Positions 26,548 to 36,176 of a stretch of DNA of 64,000 nt are shown here, in pieces (position 1 is the first letter of the stretch; each line of letters begins with the position of its first letter). The translations under genes were made by a program, and so were the position numbers. The DNA comes from an uncultured Tateyamaria sp. GTDB lineage: Bacteria > Pseudomonadota > Alphaproteobacteria > Rhodobacterales > Rhodobacteraceae. The notes under the pieces were generated by a model that had not been told where the DNA came from, searched no databases, and saw only the letters and a program-made list of their open reading frames with translations. The stretch is taken from positions 62,001-126,000 of the forward strand of contig NZ_CANNES010000007.1 in the NCBI RefSeq assembly GCF_947503705.1, given 5' to 3'.

Positions 26548-26552
26548 GCCGC

Positions 26553-26795
26553 CTATTTCCCTTGGGTGATCAGGATCAAGACGACGAACATCGAAGGCAC
26601 CACGAAGAGCATCGGCACGATGAATGCGGCATAGCCCCACGTCAGAATCGCCAGAAACCACAGCGTGAATATGGTGAACAGAAAGTAGTAGATGTTGTCC
26701 TTGTCGCCATACATCACCTCGCGCAGCATGCGGCCCAGGACGGGTATCCGCAAAACGATCCGCTCAAACAGCGAGGGGTAAGTGGTGATCGACAT
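26553..26795 (-). CDS. Small two-helix membrane protein
   Basis: 80 residues from the ATG at 26795, six bases after GGAG. Two adjacent hydrophobic segments are visible (YYFLFTIFTLWFLAILTWGY and FIVPMLFVVPSMFVVLILIT), with a basic N-terminal part (SLFERIVLRIPVLGRMLREV). No family recognised. It follows uvrA on the same strand at a distance of about 95 bases and is convergent with the fused valine gene. Confidence 0.75.
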   Translation of the reverse strand: MSITTYPSLFERIVLRIPVLGRMLREVMYGDKDNIYYFLFTIFTLWFLAILTWGYAAFIVPMLFVVPSMFVVLILITQGK

Positions 26796-26890
26796 GGTGC
26801 TCTCCGCATTGGCTTGAGCACATGTAATATGGTCGCGCCCCATTGGGATGCGACATACTGTACAAAAACGCTCGGATTTCAGGATGTGCC

Positions 26891-29752
26891 TTATTCGGCG
26901 GCCACCTTACGCGCACTCAACATGGATTTCAGGTAGTGCCCCGTGTGGCTTGCGGCCACTTCGGCAACCTGTTCAGGCGTACCCGTCGCCACAACCTGCC
27001 CCCCGCCATCGCCACCTTCAGGGCCAATGTCTATGATGTGGTCCGCGGTCTTTACCACGTCCAGATTGTGTTCGATCACGATGACCGAATTGCCCTGATC
27101 CACTAGTTCATGCAGCACTTCCAATAGCTTACGTACATCTTCAAAGTGCAAACCAGTGGTCGGCTCATCCAAGATATAGAGCGTGCGACCCGTCGAACGC
27201 TTTGAAAGCTCCTTTGACAGTTTGACGCGCTGCGCCTCACCGCCAGATAGGGTTGTCGCCTGCTGGCCCACCTTGATATAGCCGAGGCCCACCCGCATCA
27301 GGGCGTCCATCTTTTCGCGAATGCTCGGCACCGCCTGAAAAAAGGTTTGCGCGTCCTCGACTGTCATATCCAGCACATCGGCGATGCTTTTGCCCTTGAA
27401 CTTAATCTCAAGCGTCTCGCGGTTGTACCGGGCCCCTTTGCAGGTCTCGCACTCGACATAGACATCCGGCAAAAAGTGCATCTCGATCTTGATCACGCCA
27501 TCGCCCTGGCAGGCCTCACAGCGCCCGCCCTTGACGTTAAAGCTGAAGCGGCCCGGCTTGTAACCCCTTGCTTTTGCTTCGGGCAGACCGGCGAACCAAT
27601 CACGAATGGGCGTGAACGCACCTGTATATGTCGCGGGGTTCGACCGTGGCGTGCGCCCGATGGGGCGTTGGTCAATGTCGATGACCTTGTCGAGGTGCTC
27701 AAGCCCCTTGATCGTCTCGCAGGGGGCGGGCGTTTGCCGGGCACCGTTCAGGCGCATTGAGGCTGTTTTGAACAGCGTCTCGATCGTCAGAGTGGACTTG
27801 CCCCCACCTGACACACCCGTGACACAGACAAACTTGCCCAGCGGAAAATCAACCGTCACGTTTTGCAGGTTGTTTCCCGTTGCCTTGACGACTTTGATCG
27901 CCTTTTTCTTGCCCTTGCGCCGGGTGGACGGCACTGCAATCTCTCGTGCACCGGTCAGGTATTGCCCGGTCAGCGAGGCGGGATCATTGGCCACATGATC
28001 CGGCGTGCCATGGCTGACCACTTGACCGCCATGCACCCCGGCACCCGGGCCGATGTCAAAGACGTAGTCCGCCTCGCGGATCGCTTCCTCATCATGTTCG
28101 ACCACGATGACGGTGTTCCCCTGATCGCGCAGGTTCTTCAGGGTGCCAAGCAGGCGATCGTTGTCGCGCTGGTGCAGTCCGATAGAGGGCTCGTCGAGCA
28201 CATAGAGAACGCCGGTCAGGCCTGAGCCGATCTGGCTGGCCAGACGGATGCGCTGGCTCTCGCCTCCACTTAATGTTCCACTTGAACGTGACAGCGTAAG
28301 GTATTCCAAACCAACATTATTTAGAAACCCCAGACGTTCGCGAATCTCCTTAAGAATGGCGCGTGCGATTTCGTTCTTTTGCACCGAAAGATGCTCTGGC
28401 ACGGTGTTGCACCAGTCAAACGCTTCGCGGATCGACATCTCAACGACCTGGCCTGCATGGAGGCCAGCGATCTTGACCGCCAGAGCCTCCGGACGAAGAC
28501 GATAGCCCCCGCAAGAGCCACAGGGGCGGTTGTTCTGGTACCGCTCAAACTCTTCGCGAATCCAGTTCGAATCTGTCTCGCGATAGCGGCGTTCCATGTT
28601 GGGGATCACGCCCTCAAACACACGCGTGACCTGATACACGCGCCCGCCTTCATCATAGCGAAACGGGATTTCCTCATCACCAGAACCGCGCAAGAACACC
28701 TCCTTGACCTTTTCCGGCAGGTCCTTCCATTTGGTGTTCTTGTCAAATTCGTAATGCTTGGCGATGGCCTCGATAGTTTGCAGGAAATAAGGTGATTTTC
28801 CCTTGCGCCATGGGGCCAGTGCGCCATCGTAAATCTTGAGGTTCTGGTCAGGCACGACGAGGCGCTCGTCGAAAAACAGCTCTTGCCCCAACCCGTCACA
28901 GGTCGGGCAAGCCCCGAACGGCGCATTGAAGGAAAACAGACGTGGCTCGATCTCAGGAATGGTGAAGCCACTGACGGGACAGGCGAATTTTTCGGAGAAC
29001 GTGAAGCGTTCCGGGTCTTCTCCTTCGGGCGCTGCGGTTTCCAGCACGGCAATTCCGTCGGCCAGGTCCAGTGCGGTACGAAGGCTGTCGGCCAACCGCG
29101 TTTCCAACCCCTCACGGACCACGATCCGGTCAACCACTACGTCAATGTCATGGCGAAATTTCTTGTCCAGCGTCGGCGCATCGTCCAACTCGTAAAAGGC
29201 GCCATCGACCTTGACCCGTTGAAAGCCCTGTTTGCGCAACTCGATGAATTCCTTGCGATATTCACCTTTGCGGTCGCGGATAATCGGCGCCAGCAGATAG
29301 GCGCGCGTACCTTCCTCCATCGTCATGATCCGGTCGACCATGTCCTGCACCTGTTGCGCCTCAATGGGCTTTCCGGTCGCGGGCGAATACGGCGTGCCAG
29401 CGCGCGCATATAGCAGGCGCATATAGTCATAAATCTCTGTCACTGTGCCGACGGTAGAGCGAGGGTTCTTCGACGTTGTCTTTTGTTCAATCGAGATGGC
29501 GGGTGACAGGCCAGAGATGTGGTCCACATCCGGCTTTTGCATCATGTCCAGGAATTGGCGGGCATAGGCACTGAGCGATTCGACATACCGACGCTGCCCT
29601 TCGGCATAGATCGTGTCGAAGGCCAGCGACGACTTGCCCGACCCTGAAAGCCCCGTGATCACAACCAGTTGGTCGCGCGGGATATCCACATCAATGGATT
29701 TCAGGTTATGCTCGCGCGCGCCGCGCACCTCGATATTCTTAAGCTCGGCCAT
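26891..29752 (-). CDS. uvrA: UvrABC excinuclease subunit A
   Basis: 953 residues, usual length. UvrA recognises bulky DNA lesions and loads UvrB. Two ABC ATPase modules are intact: Walker [21 protein letters not shown] and [18 protein letters not shown], with signature [12 protein letters not shown] and [15 protein letters not shown]. The second zinc site has four cysteines ([11 protein letters not shown] and VECETCKGA). In the first zinc site one ligand is replaced: FACPVSGF instead of C-P-x-C-G, with [10 protein letters not shown] intact. I recall the same change in other alphaproteobacterial UvrA proteins. A LexA-type box lies 69 bases upstream. Confidence 0.97.
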   Translation of the reverse strand: MAELKNIEVRGAREHNLKSIDVDIPRDQLVVITGLSGSGKSSLAFDTIYAEGQRRYVESLSAYARQFLDMMQKPDVDHISGLSPAISIEQKTTSKNPRSTVGTVTEIYDYMRLLYARAGTPYSPATGKPIEAQQVQDMVDRIMTMEEGTRAYLLAPIIRDRKGEYRKEFIELRKQGFQRVKVDGAFYELDDAPTLDKKFRHDIDVVVDRIVVREGLETRLADSLRTALDLADGIAVLETAAPEGEDPERFTFSEKFACPVSGFTIPEIEPRLFSFNAPFGACPTCDGLGQELFFDERLVVPDQNLKIYDGALAPWRKGKSPYFLQTIEAIAKHYEFDKNTKWKDLPEKVKEVFLRGSGDEEIPFRYDEGGRVYQVTRVFEGVIPNMERRYRETDSNWIREEFERYQNNRPCGSCGGYRLRPEALAVKIAGLHAGQVVEMSIREAFDWCNTVPEHLSVQKNEIARAILKEIRERLGFLNNVGLEYLTLSRSSGTLSGGESQRIRLASQIGSGLTGVLYVLDEPSIGLHQRDNDRLLGTLKNLRDQGNTVIVVEHDEEAIREADYVFDIGPGAGVHGGQVVSHGTPDHVANDPASLTGQYLTGAREIAVPSTRRKGKKKAIKVVKATGNNLQNVTVDFPLGKFVCVTGVSGGGKSTLTIETLFKTASMRLNGARQTPAPCETIKGLEHLDKVIDIDQRPIGRTPRSNPATYTGAFTPIRDWFAGLPEAKARGYKPGRFSFNVKGGRCEACQGDGVIKIEMHFLPDVYVECETCKGARYNRETLEIKFKGKSIADVLDMTVEDAQTFFQAVPSIREKMDALMRVGLGYIKVGQQATTLSGGEAQRVKLSKELSKRSTGRTLYILDEPTTGLHFEDVRKLLEVLHELVDQGNSVIVIEHNLDVVKTADHIIDIGPEGGDGGGQVVATGTPEQVAEVAASHTGHYLKSMLSARKVAAE

Positions 29753-29820
29753 GTGGCAGTCCCCAACCGTTAACGTTTCTTACATAGGCCAGTGCGCCAG
29801 AACAGCCAATGAAAAAGAGA

Positions 29821-29835
29821 GAACATGTCGTGAAC
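29821..29835 (-). promoter_or_regulatory. LexA (SOS) box upstream of uvrA
   Basis: On the minus strand the sequence reads GTTC-ACGACAT-GTTC, the direct repeat GTTC-N7-GTTC recognised by LexA in alphaproteobacteria. It lies 69 bases upstream of the uvrA ATG, where binding would repress transcription until DNA damage. Confidence 0.75.
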
Positions 29836-29858
29836 ATGCCTTTTCCTGCCATGCGGTG

Positions 29859-31013
29859 TCAGGAGGCCCTGCGCGCGGCCATCCATGCATGTACGCCAAA
29901 GCCGCAGGCAAAAACGGCAATCGCTGTCCAGACCAAACCCGGATAGCCCGCAATGCCCAGCACGGCAAGCAAGACAGGCGTGCCCAGCGTGTTGCCCAAA
30001 TTGCCGGTTTGCGCGACCGCGCCATAGGCCTGCGCCTGATGTGTCGCGGTGTGGTTCAGTTGCGGCACAGCCGCAAAGCTCGCCCCTTGCACCAGCCCCA
30101 AAGCCCCGGCCAGCGCAATACAGGCCACCGGATCGCCGGGCTTGATCATCAACCAGATCAGCGCTGCGATACACAAGGCAAAGCCCCCCTGCACCACCCA
30201 AACCGCCGACATATAGCGCAAGGCAAAGACGCCTAGCGTCATGGAGGTCACAATCGACATGAGCGGCATGGCCCCCAGCACCCAGGCCCGCCAGTCAGGC
30301 GCGATATAGGGCGGCAAAACCGTCAGAATTGCCAGGAAGCAGAAGGTATAGAACAGCCACCCCGCCCCCGGCGCTGCGATCCGCGGCGAACGGTAGATGG
30401 CGATGTGGTCGTTCCAAATCCCGCGGAGCGACAATTGACCCGGCACCTCTTCGGCCAGCGGGTATAGCCAGGCGCCCAGGATAATCGCGAAAACCGCCAT
30501 CCAGATCGCATGTGCGATGAACAGCGCCGGTATGCCGTAGGCGTCAACCAAAGGCAGACCCAAGGCCACCAGCAGCGTAAAGGCCACGCCAAAGAAGGTG
30601 CCCCAAAGCGTCAGGGTAAAGCCGCGATGCCGCTCAGCGCTGAGCTGGGCAATCAGGGTAGGTGTGGCGACAACAATGGCCAGATGCGACATTCCCTCGA
30701 TCACGCGGGTCAGCAGCATCCAGGGCAACGGTGGTAACAGGGCCTGCACCAGCGACACCCCCGCCCCAATCCACAGCGCCCAGAGCAATGCACGGCGATA
30801 GCGGATGCGTGCGACCACCAAACCAGCCACGACACCGAAAAGGATGCCGACCAGCCCGACCAGTGACACGATGAACCCCAGGGCCGTGCCCGCATCCGGA
30901 TAAACCGCCGAAAGCCGGTCAAAAATGACCGAGACCTTGCCATATTGCCCGGCGGCGCCCAGCCCTGCACCCCAAAGGCACAGGATCAGTGGAAAGGAAG
31001 TGCGAGTGACCAT
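29859..31013 (-). CDS. Major facilitator superfamily transporter
   Basis: 384 residues from the ATG at 31013; a GTG at 31028 is an alternative. About twelve hydrophobic spans, the first being [20 protein letters not shown]. The loop between spans 2 and 3 has [15 protein letters not shown], the MFS basic motif in altered form, and span 4 has [20 protein letters not shown]. Substrate cannot be predicted. It lies downstream of uvrA's divergent-free promoter region and upstream of nothing obviously related. Confidence 0.85.
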   Translation of the reverse strand: MVTRTSFPLILCLWGAGLGAAGQYGKVSVIFDRLSAVYPDAGTALGFIVSLVGLVGILFGVVAGLVVARIRYRRALLWALWIGAGVSLVQALLPPLPWMLLTRVIEGMSHLAIVVATPTLIAQLSAERHRGFTLTLWGTFFGVAFTLLVALGLPLVDAYGIPALFIAHAIWMAVFAIILGAWLYPLAEEVPGQLSLRGIWNDHIAIYRSPRIAAPGAGWLFYTFCFLAILTVLPPYIAPDWRAWVLGAMPLMSIVTSMTLGVFALRYMSAVWVVQGGFALCIAALIWLMIKPGDPVACIALAGALGLVQGASFAAVPQLNHTATHQAQAYGAVAQTGNLGNTLGTPVLLAVLGIAGYPGLVWTAIAVFACGFGVHAWMAARRAS

Positions 31014-31053
31014 GCGGTTGCTTCCCACGGGCCGCGCGCCTGTGCAAGGGTGG

Positions 31054-31455
31054 TTAGCCTGCGCCGTTGCGCACCACCATGCGCGTCAATTGTCCTTGCT
31101 CTTGATAGATCAGCACCCAGACATAGATGCTGCCGTATTGAGCAATGGTATTCATGACAAAGGGAAAGCCGCCGGAGGCACGGCAAAGGGTGCCAAGGCG
31201 GGCCCGCATCTCTTTGTTGCCAAAGACAGGGTCAGGCCTGTCGCCGCTGTGGCCCAGATTGAAACGGTGCACATTGGCGCGGTCTTGTTGCAGGATGGCG
31301 CAAGTGTTGCCCAAGGGTGCGCCGCTGGAATTGACCAGATCAACATCAGCGATCAAGGCGTAATATTCGACAAAGAGGTTTTCCGCCGCCGCAGGTGCCT
31401 GCCACATCCACAAACCGCAAATTGCGGCGGCCCACGTTCTCAAAAATGCCTTCAT
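31054..31455 (-). CDS. Secreted protein of unknown function
   Basis: 133 residues from the ATG at 31455, behind GGAGG. It has a signal peptide (MKAFLRTWAAAICGLWMWQA, then PAAA before ENLFVEYY). The mature part has two cysteines (GNTCAILQQ and GTLCRASGG), probably one disulfide, and aromatic strands such as YGSIYVWVLIYQEQGQ. No family recognised. It lies between lpdA and an MFS gene on the same strand, after the lpdA terminator. Confidence 0.7.
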   Translation of the reverse strand: MKAFLRTWAAAICGLWMWQAPAAAENLFVEYYALIADVDLVNSSGAPLGNTCAILQQDRANVHRFNLGHSGDRPDPVFGNKEMRARLGTLCRASGGFPFVMNTIAQYGSIYVWVLIYQEQGQLTRMVVRNGAG

Positions 31456-31470
31456 CGAACCCTCCAAAAC

Positions 31471-31502
31471 AAAAAAGATGGACGCAGCGTAGCGTCCATC
31501 TT
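31471..31502 (-). terminator. lpdA terminator
   Basis: On the minus strand a perfect nine-base stem, GATGGACGC / GCGTCCATC with a six-base loop (31477-31500), is followed by six T. It lies about 30 bases after the lpdA stop. Confidence 0.88.
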
Positions 31503-31531
31503 GTGTTCAGAGCAGTGAAAAGAGCCGTTCT

Positions 31532-32929
31532 TTACATATGGATCACGCGGTCATAGGCGTCGAGCACGCTTTCATGCATCATTTCCGACAAGGTCGGGTG
31601 CGGGAACACCGCATGCATCAGGTCTTCTTCGGTCGTCTCAAGCGCTTGGCCGACAACATAGCCTTGGATCAGCTCGGTCACTTCGGCTCCGATCATGTGC
31701 GCGCCGAGCAACTCACCAGTCTTGGCGTCGAAGACGGTTTTGATCATCCCCTCAGGCTCGCCCAGGGCAATCGCCTTGCCGTTGCCGATGAAGGGGAATT
31801 TCCCGACTTTAACGGTGTGCCCGGCTTCTTTCGCCTTGGCCTCTGTCAGGCCAACGCTTGCGACCTGTGGATGGCAATAGGTACAGCCCGCAATCGAGTT
31901 CGGCTTGATCGGGTGCACGTCGTTTTTGCCCGCGATCAGTTCGGCAACCATGACGCCCTCGTGGCTGGCCTTGTGGGCAAGCCAGGGTGCACCCGCAATG
32001 TCGCCGATCGCATAAAGACCATCAACGCCGGTGCGGCAGTACTCGTCCGTCACCACATGTGTTCGGTCGATTTTGACACCCAGTTTTTCGAGGCCGAGGT
32101 TCTCTGTATTGCCGACGATGCCCACGGCGGAAATGACGGTGTCAAATTCCTGCTTTTCGACTTTGCCGCCCACTTCGATATGCGCGGTCACTTTGCCCTT
32201 GGCACGATCAAGCTGTTTGACCATCGCCTTTTGCATGATCTTCATGCCTTGCTTTTCAAAAGCCTTCTTGGCAAAGGCACTGATTTCGGCGTCTTCAACC
32301 GGCAGCACGCGGTCCATGACCTCGACGACCGTCGTGTCAGCGCCCAACGTATTGTAAAAACTTGCAAACTCGATGCCGATCGCGCCGGAGCCAATGACCA
32401 GCAGTTTCTTGGGCATACGCTTGGGCGTCAGCGCCGCGCGGTAGGTCCAGACCAGATCACCATCGGCCTCAAGTCCGGGCAATTCGCGGGCACGTGCGCC
32501 GGTGGCAAGGATGATGGACTTGGCCGTCAATTCCTCGGTGCCCTTGTCGGTTTTGACCGACACTTTGCCTTTGGCGGGGATCGTCCCCTCGCCCATCACT
32601 ACGGTGATCTTGTTCTTTTTCATCAGGTGGCCGATGCCGCCCGACAATTGCCCCGCCACCGCGCGGGACCGCTTCACAACAGCGTCCAGGTCATAGTCGA
32701 TCCCATCCGCCTTGAGGCCGAACTCCTTAGCACGGTGCATCAGGTGAAACACTTCGGAGGAGCGCAGCATCGCCTTGGTCGGGATACAGCCCCAGTTGAG
32801 GCAGATGCCGCCGAGGTTCTCGCGCTCGACCACCGCCACGCTCAGGCCCAACTGTGCCGCGCGGATCGCGGCCACATAGCCACCGGGGCCGGACCCAATC
32901 ACCACTACATCAAAAGATTTCGCTGCCAT
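31532..32929 (-). CDS. lpdA: Dihydrolipoamide dehydrogenase (E3)
   Basis: 465 residues. It reoxidises dihydrolipoyl groups of 2-oxoacid dehydrogenase complexes with NAD via FAD. FAD site VVVIGSGPGGYVAAIRAAQL, redox disulfide C43/C48 in GGICLNWGCIPTKA, NAD site LLVIGSGAIGIEFASFY, second FAD motif GLYAIGDIAGAPWLAHKA, and the C-terminal His/Glu pair in HPHPTLSEMMHE are all present. The window holds only PDH subunits besides it, 14 kb away on the other strand. Its promoter shares a palindrome with pdhA, so it most likely serves PDH. Confidence 0.97.
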   Translation of the reverse strand: MAAKSFDVVVIGSGPGGYVAAIRAAQLGLSVAVVERENLGGICLNWGCIPTKAMLRSSEVFHLMHRAKEFGLKADGIDYDLDAVVKRSRAVAGQLSGGIGHLMKKNKITVVMGEGTIPAKGKVSVKTDKGTEELTAKSIILATGARARELPGLEADGDLVWTYRAALTPKRMPKKLLVIGSGAIGIEFASFYNTLGADTTVVEVMDRVLPVEDAEISAFAKKAFEKQGMKIMQKAMVKQLDRAKGKVTAHIEVGGKVEKQEFDTVISAVGIVGNTENLGLEKLGVKIDRTHVVTDEYCRTGVDGLYAIGDIAGAPWLAHKASHEGVMVAELIAGKNDVHPIKPNSIAGCTYCHPQVASVGLTEAKAKEAGHTVKVGKFPFIGNGKAIALGEPEGMIKTVFDAKTGELLGAHMIGAEVTELIQGYVVGQALETTEEDLMHAVFPHPTLSEMMHESVLDAYDRVIHM

Positions 32930-32961
32930 TTCAGAGCCCTCGCGGATTGCTGTATCAAAAC

Positions 32962-32979
32962 TAGTTTACCGTTAAACTA
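32962..32979 (-). promoter_or_regulatory. Palindromic operator upstream of lpdA, shared with pdhA
   Basis: TAGTTTA-CCGT-TAAACTA, an 18-base site with perfect seven-base arms, 33 bases before the lpdA ATG. The same arms with centre ACGC lie 27 bases before pdhA. The identical arms and similar spacing suggest one repressor or activator for the PDH complex. Confidence 0.7.
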
Positions 32980-33065
32980 TTTTGAACAAGTTCTCAACGA
33001 TAGGCTGGCGCGACAAATCGACTAACGGCCAAGGCCGCGGCTTCTTGCTGCCTAAAAGGTTGAAA

Positions 33066-33647
33066 TCAGGCGGCTTTGGCAGCCGTCTCAAGGCTGCGTA
33101 CGACGCTGCCATAGCCACCGGCATCCAGATGCGCCTGTTCGGCCTGTGTGGTCTTGCGCCCTAGGGTCGCGTTGCGGTGCGGAAAGCGGCCAAATTGGCG
33201 TATCACTTCGCGGTGCGCACGGGCATGCAGTAGCGATTGTTGATTATACAGACGCTCGTGTATCAGACGCACGGCGCGCTCTTGATCGCACAAGTTCTCG
33301 GAATGCTCCAGTGGCAGGTAAAGGAAGCTGCGCAGGTTTTCGTCAAGCCGTTTGTCCCATCCCTTGGCAATCGCGGATTTGGCCGCGGCAAGTGCCGCGC
33401 GGTCCGTCGCAAAAGCGCGCGGATCATCACGGAACATGTTGCGCGGAAACTGGTCGGTCAGGATCACATAAGCCATGACACCGTTCGGATAGGTCAGCCA
33501 TAGGGCAAACTTGCCCTCGCTCGCCTGGGTCCAAGCATCAAGGAAACGGTCCCGTATGGCCTGGTCAAAGTCCGGGTCAGAGGTGAACCACTGCTCCGGC
33601 GTGCACTCATCAAAACAAAAACTCAGTATCTCGTCCGGACCAACCAT
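33066..33647 (-). CDS. DUF924-family protein
   Basis: 193 residues from the ATG at 33647, which has AGGAG eight bases upstream. Family signature TDQFPRNMFRDDPRAFATD (about 65-83), followed by LYLPLEHSENLCDQERAV and GRFPHRNATLGR, all conserved in DUF924, an all-helical TPR-like fold. Biochemical role unknown. It lies between an MFS transporter and lpdA on the same strand with gaps of roughly 90-140 bases. Confidence 0.88.
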   Translation of the reverse strand: MVGPDEILSFCFDECTPEQWFTSDPDFDQAIRDRFLDAWTQASEGKFALWLTYPNGVMAYVILTDQFPRNMFRDDPRAFATDRAALAAAKSAIAKGWDKRLDENLRSFLYLPLEHSENLCDQERAVRLIHERLYNQQSLLHARAHREVIRQFGRFPHRNATLGRKTTQAEQAHLDAGGYGSVVRSLETAAKAA

Positions 33648-33738
33648 GGTGTTTTCTCCTGCTCCCATGCGGCGTTACGTAATCGTTACAGCCGTTTTGT
33701 GAACACGCACAATCACGAAATGCGACAGGTGCGACATA

Positions 33739-35007
33739 TTACGCGGTGCGTGTGTCCGGATCTTCTTCCTGATCGGCTTCAATTGCGTATTCCTGCGCAT
33801 ATTCCATGGACAAAGGCGTGGTAGACGCCTGCGACATGACCACGTAGGCCCCGGTTTCATCGACTGGCACCGACCGGCGCTGTGTTGCGCGGTAGCCTGC
33901 ATAACCGACCAGCAGCACAAAAAGAGCCGCCGTGAACATGTAGAAACCGGACGGGCCCACATTCTCCATCAAGGCGCCGACAACGAGCGGGCCAAACACT
34001 GCGCCCAGTCCGTTGATGAACACCAGCCCACCGGAGGCAGCGGCCATGTCATCATGTTCCAGAAAATCGTTCGTGTGTGCGATCAGCAGCGAATAAAGAG
34101 GGTTCGACATCCCCCCCACGATAAAGGCAGACCCCAGCAGCATCGTGAAATTGGCCCCGAAAAGCATTCCCATGACAGAGCCGATGGCTCCGATGGCCGA
34201 CACGATAATGATCAACACGCGGCGGTCCATCCGGTCCGATATCCAACCGATCGGGTATTGCAGCAGGACCGCCCCGACAAAGAACGTCGCCACAAATGTC
34301 GAAATTTGCGCAATGCTCAACCCCGCCTGCGCCCCATAGACCGACGCCATGCCAAATTGCGCGGAAAAGACACCGCCGAGGATCAACATGCCAAAGCAGC
34401 CCAACGGCGAGAACCCCGCCAATTGGCGCAAGGTCATCGGTTTCGTCGTCTCAAAGGCTGGCGTCGGACTAATCGACAGCAAGATCGGCGTGATCGCAAT
34501 CGACACCAGCACAGATGGAATGACAAAAAGGACAAAACCCGATGGATCGGCAGTCAAAAGCAGTGCCTGGCTCATCACGATGCCCAGCGTCTGGACGATC
34601 ATGTATAGCGACAGCGCCTTGCCCCGGTTCGAATTGTCCGCCGCTTCGTTCAGCCAGCTTTCCGCCGTCACATAAACGGCCGAAAAACAAAATCCGATCA
34701 ACACGCGCCCCGCCGACCAGACCCAAGGGTCGGCAAAGGTCGGATAGAGGATCATCACAGCCGAGATGAGCGACGCCAGCGCCGCAAAGACCCGCACATG
34801 CCCCACCCGCCGGATCATCCCCGGTGCCATGCGACTGCCCCCCAGGAACCCCGCGAAATAAGCCGACATGACAATGGACATCTCGAAGGTCGAAAACCCC
34901 TCGATTTCGCCGCGAATGCCAAGCAACGTGCCCTGCATCCCGTTGCCCACCATCAAAAGACACATCCCCAAAAGCAGCGCCCATGCGCTTGTCAGTACCT
35001 GAACCAT
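33739..35007 (-). CDS. MFS transporter, YcaD-like
   Basis: 422 residues with about twelve membrane spans. It begins VLTSAWALLLGMCLLMVGNG with QGTLLGIRGEIEGFS, and has FSAVYVTAESWLNEAADNSN after span 4 and GWISDRMDRRVLIIIV, the MFS basic loop, in the second half. These match the YcaD-type branch of MFS carriers whose substrates are unknown. The C-terminal tail of about 35 residues is acidic and soluble. Single gene by spacing. Confidence 0.85.
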   Translation of the reverse strand: MVQVLTSAWALLLGMCLLMVGNGMQGTLLGIRGEIEGFSTFEMSIVMSAYFAGFLGGSRMAPGMIRRVGHVRVFAALASLISAVMILYPTFADPWVWSAGRVLIGFCFSAVYVTAESWLNEAADNSNRGKALSLYMIVQTLGIVMSQALLLTADPSGFVLFVIPSVLVSIAITPILLSISPTPAFETTKPMTLRQLAGFSPLGCFGMLILGGVFSAQFGMASVYGAQAGLSIAQISTFVATFFVGAVLLQYPIGWISDRMDRRVLIIIVSAIGAIGSVMGMLFGANFTMLLGSAFIVGGMSNPLYSLLIAHTNDFLEHDDMAAASGGLVFINGLGAVFGPLVVGALMENVGPSGFYMFTAALFVLLVGYAGYRATQRRSVPVDETGAYVVMSQASTTPLSMEYAQEYAIEADQEEDPDTRTA

Positions 35008-35084
35008 GATATGTGCCTTTTGTCGGGTGTGTGATTGCGGGTTGCCACAGGACCGTCAACAGGGTCGCAAGCAGTTGCGACGCG

Positions 35085-36155
35085 CTATGTCGGTTTTGCG
35101 GATTTCTGCGACGGCAGCAAAAGCGACGCGTCGCCGTAAGAGAAAAAGCGGTATTCCTGTTCCACCGCATGGGCGTAGATGCGCCGCACCCGATTTTGTC
35201 CCATCAGCGCCGACACCAGCATCATCAGCGTGGATTTCGGCAGATGGAAATTGGTCATCAGCCCGTCCGTCACCTGAAAATCAAAGCCAGGATAGATAAA
35301 AATATCCGTATCCCCTTCCCAAGGGGCGATGCCACCATCCCTGGCCATGGTCTCGATCAGCCGCAAGGCTGTCGTGCCCACCGGAATGACCCGTGCACCG
35401 CGCGCCCTGGCATCCGCGATATCTTGCGCGGCCTTTGCGCTGACCTGTCCCCATTCGGCGTGCATCTTGTGGGTGGTCACATCATCCACCTTGACCGGCA
35501 GGAACGTCCCCGCCCCCACATGCAACGTCACATGAGTGAACTGCACACCACGCGCCGCGAGGGCTTCCAAAAGAGCCTTGTCAAAATGCAAGGATGCGGT
35601 GGGCGCGGCCACGGCTCCGCTGTTCTTGGCCCAAACGGTTTGGTAATCTGTCTTATCGCGCGCATCGGCGGGCCGTTTCGCCGCAATGTAGGGTGGCAAG
35701 GGCATCGCCCCTGCCTCGGCCAAGGCCGCATCAAAATCGTCTCCGCTCAGGTTGAAGTGCAGATGGCCCTGCCCGTCTTCGACCCCTTGCAGCGTCGCGC
35801 TGAGCCTGTCCGAAAACACGACGACTTCACCGGGTTTGAGCTTTTTCAACGGTTTGATCAGGGCGGACCAGGTGCCATCCGCGCGCGGTTCAAGCAAGGT
35901 CGCCTCTATTTTGGCCCGGGTTGGCCCTTGGCCGCTGTCGCGCGTCCGGTGGCCAAAGAGCCGCGCAGGGATCACGCGCGTGTCGTTAAGAACCAAAAGG
36001 TCGCCGGGCTGCAGCCACTCGGTCAGGTCCGTGACCACATGGTCATGGATTGCATCGCCCTGCGCCACCAACAGGCGCGCAGAAGACCGGGGGCTGGCAG
36101 GCCGTGTCGCAATGAGCCGTTCGGGCAGGTCAAAATCAAAGTCGGTCAGTTTCAT
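35085..36155 (-). CDS. queA: tRNA ribosyltransferase-isomerase QueA
   Basis: 356 residues. It transfers and isomerises the ribosyl group of S-adenosylmethionine onto 7-aminomethyl-deazaguanine at tRNA position 34 to make epoxyqueuosine. Diagnostic stretches are [89 protein letters not shown] and [18 protein letters not shown]. Complete. It lies 21 bases downstream of the large AsmA-like gene and is probably co-transcribed with it. Confidence 0.96.
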   Translation of the reverse strand: MKLTDFDFDLPERLIATRPASPRSSARLLVAQGDAIHDHVVTDLTEWLQPGDLLVLNDTRVIPARLFGHRTRDSGQGPTRAKIEATLLEPRADGTWSALIKPLKKLKPGEVVVFSDRLSATLQGVEDGQGHLHFNLSGDDFDAALAEAGAMPLPPYIAAKRPADARDKTDYQTVWAKNSGAVAAPTASLHFDKALLEALAARGVQFTHVTLHVGAGTFLPVKVDDVTTHKMHAEWGQVSAKAAQDIADARARGARVIPVGTTALRLIETMARDGGIAPWEGDTDIFIYPGFDFQVTDGLMTNFHLPKSTLMMLVSALMGQNRVRRIYAHAVEQEYRFFSYGDASLLLPSQKSAKPT

Positions 36156-36176
36156 GCCGTGCCCATAGCGATCGCG

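Noticed and set aside
29753-29790. CGTTAACG next to uvrA as a copy of the gap operator
   Set aside because: It has only the eight-base core without the flanking arms, and a clear LexA box explains uvrA regulation better.
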